Shown one piece after another: positions 59,081 to 64,000 of a stretch of 64,000 bases of DNA. The notes beneath the pieces were generated by a model that did not search any database, was not told the origin of the DNA, and was given only the letters and a program-made list of their open reading frames with translations. The DNA lies in the NCBI GenBank assembly GCA_963969495.1, contig OZ018338.1, positions 49,933,473 to 49,997,472 of the forward strand. Reading direction: 5' to 3'. A program made the translations under genes and the position numbers. The stretch is from Ceratothoa steindachneri (lineage: Eukaryota > Arthropoda > Malacostraca > Isopoda > Cymothoidae). Each line of letters opens with the position of its first letter. Position 1 is the stretch's first letter.

Positions 59081-59962
59081 ATGTCTGGTCGTGGCAAAGT
59101 AGGAAACGTTCAGTGAAAACTTTCCTTTCAACGTCATTCAGACAACCCAAAACCCGAACTCACAAGTGAAGACATCTACCTTCCCAAGAAAAAAGAGAGT
59201 ACCAGAAGAGAGAAGGGCAGCCTTACCCGCAGGGGGACATGGGTCCCCCAGCCCCCTAGGACACCAAACGGATCCCCCTCCGGTTAATAGCGGGGCACCA
59301 AAGAGCTGGAAGACAAACCGTTTTCGAGACAATATTCGGAAAAATAAACATCGAGCTCACCCGTCTCTTCGAGACACCAAACGGGTGGGCAGCGGTTTTC
59401 TGGAAAAATAAGGATGTGCAGGTCCCTGTTTCGGAAAAGGCGAAAGAACCCCTACGCAAGATAGGGCTAGAAGCGATTGCCCCCCACGAATTACTCGTGA
59501 GGTGCACTGTCATCTTAAGAAAAGTTGATCCCTTTTTCTTGACAACTCCACCGAAGATATCAAGGCTGAGCTGATCTCCAAACAGTTATGGGTCAAGATA
59601 GACAAAGTGGAAAAAATCGGGAAGTCGCTTATCAAAATCATTTTCAGCAGCAGCGAAATGACACAAAGAGCGATGAGGGACGGCCCTCTGGAGCTCTACC
59701 TACGAGTAGCTCCAGAGCAGATTGAGGCAGAAGAATATTTTTATTTGGAAAACTGCCAAAAATGCCTCGCGCTCGAAAGCCACGCAACTAAAGATTGCCC
59801 GAAGAAAGAGCAAACTTGTGCGGCATGCTCTCGAACCAGCCACGGTTGGAGAGAATGCAGATAAGAACGAGAGAAATGCACGAATTGCGGAGGAGAACAT
59901 CGTGCTCTGGCCATGAGATCTCCTCTGCGCAAAGAAATAATACAGGCGAAAAGAGAAAAACT
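59081..59962 (+). pseudogene. LINE J, Gag (ORF1), 5' part up to the mariner insertion
   Basis: Begins ATG at 59081 with MSGRGKVGN and a stop, then SEDIYLPKKKRVPEERRAAL. Frameshifts lead to IPLRLIAGHQRAGRQTVFET and FETPNGWAAVFWKNKDVQV, the conserved first Gag region. ISKQLWVKIDKVEKIGKSL follows, then CQKCLALESHATKDCPKKE (knuckle 1) and CAACSRTSHGWREC (knuckle 2). After a TAG come CTNCGGEHRALAMRSPLRKE, where the last Cys of knuckle 3 is Ser. The frame is cut by the mariner TA target at 59963. This start resembles the histone H2A/H4 N-terminus, which is discussed separately. Confidence 0.75.
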
Positions 59963-59964
59963 TA

Positions 59965-61367
59965 TTAGGTTGAGGAATAAGCTCTTGCGTTTTTTTTTAA
60001 TGTTGTCTTGATTTAAGTTTTGTTGACGTGATTTGTGCACATATTAAGAAACAATAATAAATAATGGGAGCAAAATTTGCAAATGTTGGGCTACGTCTCT
60101 TAACAGCATAGACTATTAGGCTTTCGCTTAGGCTACGTCTTGAAGTTGAGTAATAAGTCATTGCGGTTTATTTAAAAGTTGTGTTAATTTAATTTTTGTT
60201 CTGTACCCTCAAAGTGGTATGTCAAGTTGAAAGAAAGGCGCATTTTCGACACTTGTAGTTATTCATTTTCAATCGAGACGGCAACAATGCAAATGCAACC
60301 AAAGCTCGTCGAAATATTTGTGCTGTGTACGGATAAAACGCTTTATCAGAAAGGACAGCTCAATGGTGGTTTTCACGTTTCAAAAACGGTCATTTCAATC
60401 TTAATGACGAAGAACGTTCTGGTCGCCCCATTAAGTTGGATGAAGATCGATTGAACGACCTTCTTCATGAAAATCCTCGTCAATCGACTAGAGAATTGGC
60501 TGTACAATTGGCGTGTGATCAGAAAACTGTAGTGAATCACCTTCATTTGATGGGGAAAGTTAAAAAACTCGGTACATGGGTTCCGCACGCTTTGAGCGAA
60601 AGCAACAAACTTCAACGCTCCACGATTGCCGCAGGTTTGCTTGCTCGTCACAAGGCTACCCGTGGATATAAGGACAGATTTCTTCACCGCATTATCACTG
60701 GCGACGAAAAGTGGTGTGTTTATGTCAACATGAACCATCGAAAAAAATGGCTTAGCCCCAATAAAAAACCACTTCCGCGATTAAAGCAAGGACTTCATCC
60801 ACGAAACACGATGCTGTGTGTGTGGTGGGATTGTGAAGGCATCATTCTTGATGAGCTCCTTGCGAACAACGAGATTGTCAATGCAGAACTCTACGTTCAA
60901 CAAATGTATCGATTCGCCGAAGCTATTCGTGAAAAGCGACCTCATCGACGTTATGGAGTCCTTCTGCAACACGACAATGCTCGTCTTCCCATTGACAATA
61001 TGACAAAAGACGCCATTCAAACGCTTAATTTGGAAATCCTGCCGCCTCCTCCATATTCCCCAGATTTGGCTCCATCGGATTTCCATCTGTTCCGATCGCT
61101 CTACATCAATTTGCGCGGCGTTTCGTTCAATACCGATGTGGAATTAAGAACCCGGTTAGACGAATTCTTCGTGTCAAAATCCAGAGATTTTTATTGCAGA
61201 GGCATCGAAAAACTAGTTGAACATTGGAAAAAAGTCGTAAATAACAACGGAGAATACATTATTCATTAAATTGCATATTGTTATCAATTAAAAATGAAGT
61301 TTTTCTAGAATTGTTAATGGTAATGAATAAATTTGATAAAACCGCAAGAACTTATTCCTCAACCCAA
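59965..61367 (+). mobile_element. mariner DNA transposon, complete with terminal repeats and TA duplication
   Basis: Left end TTAGGTTGAGGAATAAG (59965 on) and right end, reverse complemented, TTGGGTTGAGGAATAAG (61367 back) are imperfect terminal inverted repeats of about 28 bp. TA dinucleotides at 59963-59964 and 61368-61369 are the target duplication. The element is 1403 bp, normal for mariner. Gag motifs of J stop at the left TA and resume after the right one, so it inserted into J. A second, diverged copy of the left end lies inside at about 60,133-60,200. Confidence 0.93.
60200..61269 (+). pseudogene. mariner transposase, nearly intact
   Basis: The transposase cuts and pastes the element through a DD34D core. 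The C-terminal 277 codons (60436-61269) are open. They contain DRLNDLLHENPRQSTRELAV (helix-turn-helix region), RIITGDEKWCVYVN (first Asp) and LLQHDNARLP (second Asp). YSPDLAPSDFHLF (third Asp, 34 residues after the second) and the end FYCRGIEKLVEHWKK follow. The N-terminal part reads in a neighbouring frame as TAQWWFSRFKNGHFNLNDEE and RSGRPIKLDED, with a TAA near 60,332 and a TAG further upstream. Few lesions make this the best-preserved transposon in the window. Confidence 0.92.
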
Positions 61368-61369
61368 TA

Positions 61370-62138
61370 AAAAGGAAAAGGAGGCAAAGACCAACGCAGG
61401 ATACTACGCCACAGCGGCATCAGCACCAACAACCACATCAACAGCGGAAAGAGCGACTCCGAAACTCGTCATGCTAGTTGAGTGCAAGGAAATAATAACT
61501 ATGGTCATCGTCGCCCACCTGGCGAACCTTGCGCGACCCGGCAGCTTCTCGAAGGAGCTAAACACATGCTTCAACACAATGGAGTTAAAAAGAAGCCGTG
61601 GTTTCCGCCGAACCCAGCATCTCAGGATGTGCTAAACATCACATTCGTTGAAGAAGCACTGACTGAGACTGCCAAACAAGCAGCAACTCCAAACAAAGAA
61701 AAACAAAACCAATCCGGAAACACTAAAGAAGACGTAAGCCACGAAATGGGAAAAAAAGGAGAAGAAAGAAAAGAAAACACAGTAACCGCAAAAAAAGCCC
61801 GGAGGAAAAGAAATGGAACCCCAAAGCAACAGCGAAACTAGAGGAAGAGGAAAAACAAGCACAATCAGACGACTGCTCGAAAGATGACCAAAGTTACCCA
61901 GGAGTGCCTCTTACCGAAAAAATCGAAGTCCTGGAAAAAGGACACTTTTCGACGGTGAAGTGGTGAACCTAAATGTCTTCGAAATTATTGGACATCGACC
62001 TGAGAAGAACAACCATGTGAAGCTAGTGCAAGGAATTAGAAGCGGGGAATTCAAGTGGACGTTTGAGGGGCCGTGGTCCCCAAATGAAATCGAAAGCCTC
62101 TTGTGCAGTGGAACAATGTATATTCCAGAATCGAGTTA
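61370..62138 (+). pseudogene. LINE J, Gag (ORF1), 3' part after the mariner
   Basis: Continues J Gag with NAGYYATAASAPTTTSTAER. In shifting frames the conserved module follows (IVAHLANLARPGSFSKELNT; also HNGVKKKPWFPPNPASQDV). A Lys/Glu-rich region comes next, then VNLNVFEIIGHRPEKNNHV with RSGEFKWTFEGPW, ending at a TAA at about 62,138. The module aligns with G (KILICITNANVANAVKP) and H (LDILACIMYAHVQNIA). Two or three frameshifts are present. Confidence 0.72.
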
Positions 62139-62993
62139 ATACACAGTGAACGAGACAAATTACAAGAATAGAAAGTGCGGAATGAGGACATCGGAAATAA
62201 ACTAGTGGTAAAAAAGTGACAAACCATTAAAAGTGAAGTTCGAAAAAATTAAAAGTGTATAAACATGAAATGTATAAAGTGACAATAGTGAATTGTGAAT
62301 CTAGAAAGTAATAGAACAGTGTACTCAATAATTTAAAAATAAGGGCTCATTAAATGAAGTCATTAAATAAATGATAATCTGAAAAGTTATATAACACTAT
62401 TAGCGTGAATAGTAGCAATAGAAAAAACAGTAAATAATAGCTAATTAATAAGAATAGAGGAATAAGAACAAAATAAAGGTAACAGTGATAAATATAAGAT
62501 ATTAGAAGATACTAATCAAAATAACAAGTGAAATCTAATCGTGTCAAGTATAACATAGATATAGTAAAAACAAGTGAACAATAGCTAAAATAAATAAGAA
62601 TAGAGAAATAAAGGGTAAATAAGGAGTGATAGCTAAATGTGTAATTAGATAGAAATAATTAAAGACAACATGCGAAACTTAATCTAAAGGCACGAATGGT
62701 AAACAAACAACCAACCAAAAATTGTCATAACAAACTCGAATAATAATTTGAATACAAAACCCAATTAGTGTGTAAAAATAAAATGTTAAAACTTTGTAAA
62801 TTAAAAAGCTGAGCTCCTGTGTATTCTTGCTCCAGGAGGATCCACTTTATGTATCTTTTCCTCCGACTAAATCCTTCCCCTTCTCAGCGATAATTTTTAT
62901 TTTTTGAACACTCTAACTATAACATTGTATTAATTATTTTATATTAATGTAGACTTTCTTGTACTCTTTCCTACAACTATATCATGATGATGA

Positions 62994-63222
62994 TGTAAAA
63001 GTTAGTCAGAAGAGTCAGAAAATTATTATTGTTTAAAAAGAAAAAGTTATATTCCCTGTTCGCCATATTCCAAGCTTATTCCAGCCATATACCCAGCAAT
63101 AAAGAATCCATATATAACTATATATATATTTTTCCTTCATCCCATAAGGAAGCGGTTGATCACTTAACCCAGCCTGCAAAACTACAAGAGAAAGAATACC
63201 ATACCTTTACGCACCCTATAAC
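62994..63222 (+). other. Probable 5' LTR of a Ty3/Gypsy element (boundary uncertain)
   Basis: The sequence runs from TGTAAAAGTTAGTCAGAAG to CCTATAAC, directly before the primer-binding site. It contains AATAAAG at about 63,101 (possible polyadenylation signal) and an AT-rich TATATATATATT stretch at about 63,120. No second LTR is in the window to confirm its limits. The first 12 bases equal the start motif of units H and J, so the left part could belong to J instead. Confidence 0.45.
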
Positions 63223-63233
63223 TGGTGACCCCG
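63223..63233 (+). promoter_or_regulatory. Primer-binding site complementary to tRNA-Trp 3' end
   Basis: TGGTGACCCCG matches the first 11 bases of the tRNA-Trp-type primer site known from CsRn1-clade Ty3/Gypsy elements. It lies 35 bp before the gag ATG. Confidence 0.7.
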
Positions 63234-63267
63234 CTTCGTCGAACGAAATACGTGATCATTCAACAAA

Positions 63268-64000
63268 ATGGATTCGCTAGGCAACGCATCAGGACATCAA
63301 CAAGCTGCTCATTTTCTTCCACACCAAGAAGTGGAACTCGCGAACGCGATCTAAATCAGACCTCCTGATTTTAATGAAACAGCAGTCGCAGGATGGTTCA
63401 AAATTGTGGAGGCCCAATTTCACATCTTGAGAATACAACGAGAAGAAACGAAATTTTACCATATCCTGGCTGCTTACCTGCCGAGACGGTCGATCGTATC
63501 CCAGCTGCAGTACTCTCGTCGCAGAATTACTCGCTCCTACGAACAGAAACCTGGGACTTTTTGAGAGGACGAAACCTGAGCTCTTCGAGAAGTTAATCGC
63601 GTCTTCTCCGCAGACCAGATGACCTTCAGTGAATCTTGAAGAGCTACGGAAGACAGCTCTGCAAGTTGGAGTGGGAAAGGACTTGGTGAGACACAAGTTC
63701 ATCCAGTCTTTACCTCCAAACATCGCCCCCATCATCGCACGCAAAAAGACTTAACTCTTGCCCAATTGGGAAAACTCGCTGATGAACTCATCCCGTTTTA
63801 CAAGGCACAGTGCTATAATATAAATAAGAGTCAAACTAGGGATAATTGTGCGTTCCCCGTTATAGGTGCTCTTAATAACAACCCGCCGGTAAATAATGTG
63901 CAATTTAAAAATTCGCGTTCCGTGCCCGTCGGCGTATATCCTAGAGGTAATCAAGCTAGGTTTGTGCATGATAAGTATAATAGTGATAAGAATTATTCAA
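63268..64000 (+). pseudogene. Ty3/Gypsy (CsRn1-type) gag, 5' part, runs off the window
   Basis: From ATG 63268 the frame reads MDSLGNASGHQQAAHFLPHQ and stops at TAA 63352-63354. The same and neighbouring frames continue with DFNETAVAGWFKIVEAQFHI, LPAETVDRIPAAVLSSQNYS, KPELFEKLIASS and LRKTALQVGVGKDLVRHKFI. QSLPPNIAPIIARKK and LAQLGKLADELIPFYKAQCY follow. This is the capsid order of CsRn1-type Gag proteins. One stop and about three frameshifts mark decay. The nucleocapsid and pol are beyond 64000. Confidence 0.8.

Larger units (their letters stand above)
59007..62993 (+). mobile_element. Gag-only jockey-like unit J, split by a mariner (2.58 kb without it)
   Basis: The unit starts with TGTAAAAGTTAGAG and has a 74-bp leader with several GTAGAGTA repeats. 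Gag runs 59081-59963 and 61370-62138, interrupted by mariner 59965-61367. A very A-rich 3' UTR (62,140-62,810) and an inverted repeat CTCCTG/CAGGAG at 62814-62838 follow. A related TGTAAAAGTTAG motif recurs at 62994. As in H, no endonuclease or RT follows gag. Subtracting the mariner and one TA gives about 2.58 kb, close to unit H. Confidence 0.6.

Overview
This window is eukaryotic repeat DNA, almost certainly from an invertebrate animal and most likely an arthropod. No host gene was recognised. Nearly every coding signal belongs to a transposable element, usually broken by stop codons and frameshifts. The organism call rests on the element mix: CR1-like, I-like and jockey-like LINEs, Penelope-like elements, Ty3/Gypsy elements with a tRNA-Trp-type primer site, Merlin, hAT, mariner and Tc1-like DNA transposons, and GA/CT/AT microsatellites. 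The species cannot be named from the sequence.

0-12 kb (mostly minus strand): a Merlin transposase relic runs off the left edge. Next is a CR1-like LINE (A) whose first ORF is split by a second, nearly full-length CR1-like LINE (B, about 4.53-9.06 kb). Both encode an SGNH-esterase-type ORF1 and an endonuclease/reverse transcriptase ORF2. A third, 5'-truncated CR1-like copy (C, 10.4-11.8 kb) ends at a compound AT/GA microsatellite. 12-20 kb: two inverted copies of one tRNA-like SINE (12.1-12.6 and 17.1-17.6 kb) flank a 2.4 kb element bounded by long inverted repeats (13.99-16.43 kb). A Ty3/Gypsy pol relic follows (17.6-19.05 kb).

20-31 kb: a plus-strand CR1-like relic (M) is split by a short I-like LINE fragment (D) with a clean 12-bp target-site duplication. 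Then come remnants of mariner and Tc1-like transposases, another CR1-like fragment, and a hAT transposase that keeps spliceosomal introns. 31-42.3 kb: a long I-like LINE has gag zinc knuckles and an endonuclease, RT and RNase H. The end of its gag is disrupted by a tandem 804-bp unit that joins gag tail to inverted leader sequence. A second, internally deleted copy lies directly behind it. 42.3-43.8 kb: two Penelope-like fragments sit head to head.

43.8-64 kb: after about 3 kb without recognisable genes come jockey-like LINEs in two divergent groups that meet at about 52.32 kb. On the minus strand are F (pol) and K (a deletion derivative). On the plus strand are G (gag plus pol), H and J (both gag only). 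J is split by a mariner element (59,965-61,367) with TA duplications. The window ends in the 5' end of a CsRn1-type Ty3/Gypsy element.

In summary, autonomous-type LINEs (B, G, the long I-like copy) lie beside truncated, deleted and gag-only derivatives that could only have moved by using proteins supplied in trans. The most interesting structures are the gag-only units G-H-J with a recurring 12-14-bp junction motif, the variable-stem 3' hairpins with AAC loops, the 804-bp chimeric tandem, the intron-bearing hAT relic and the long-inverted-repeat element.
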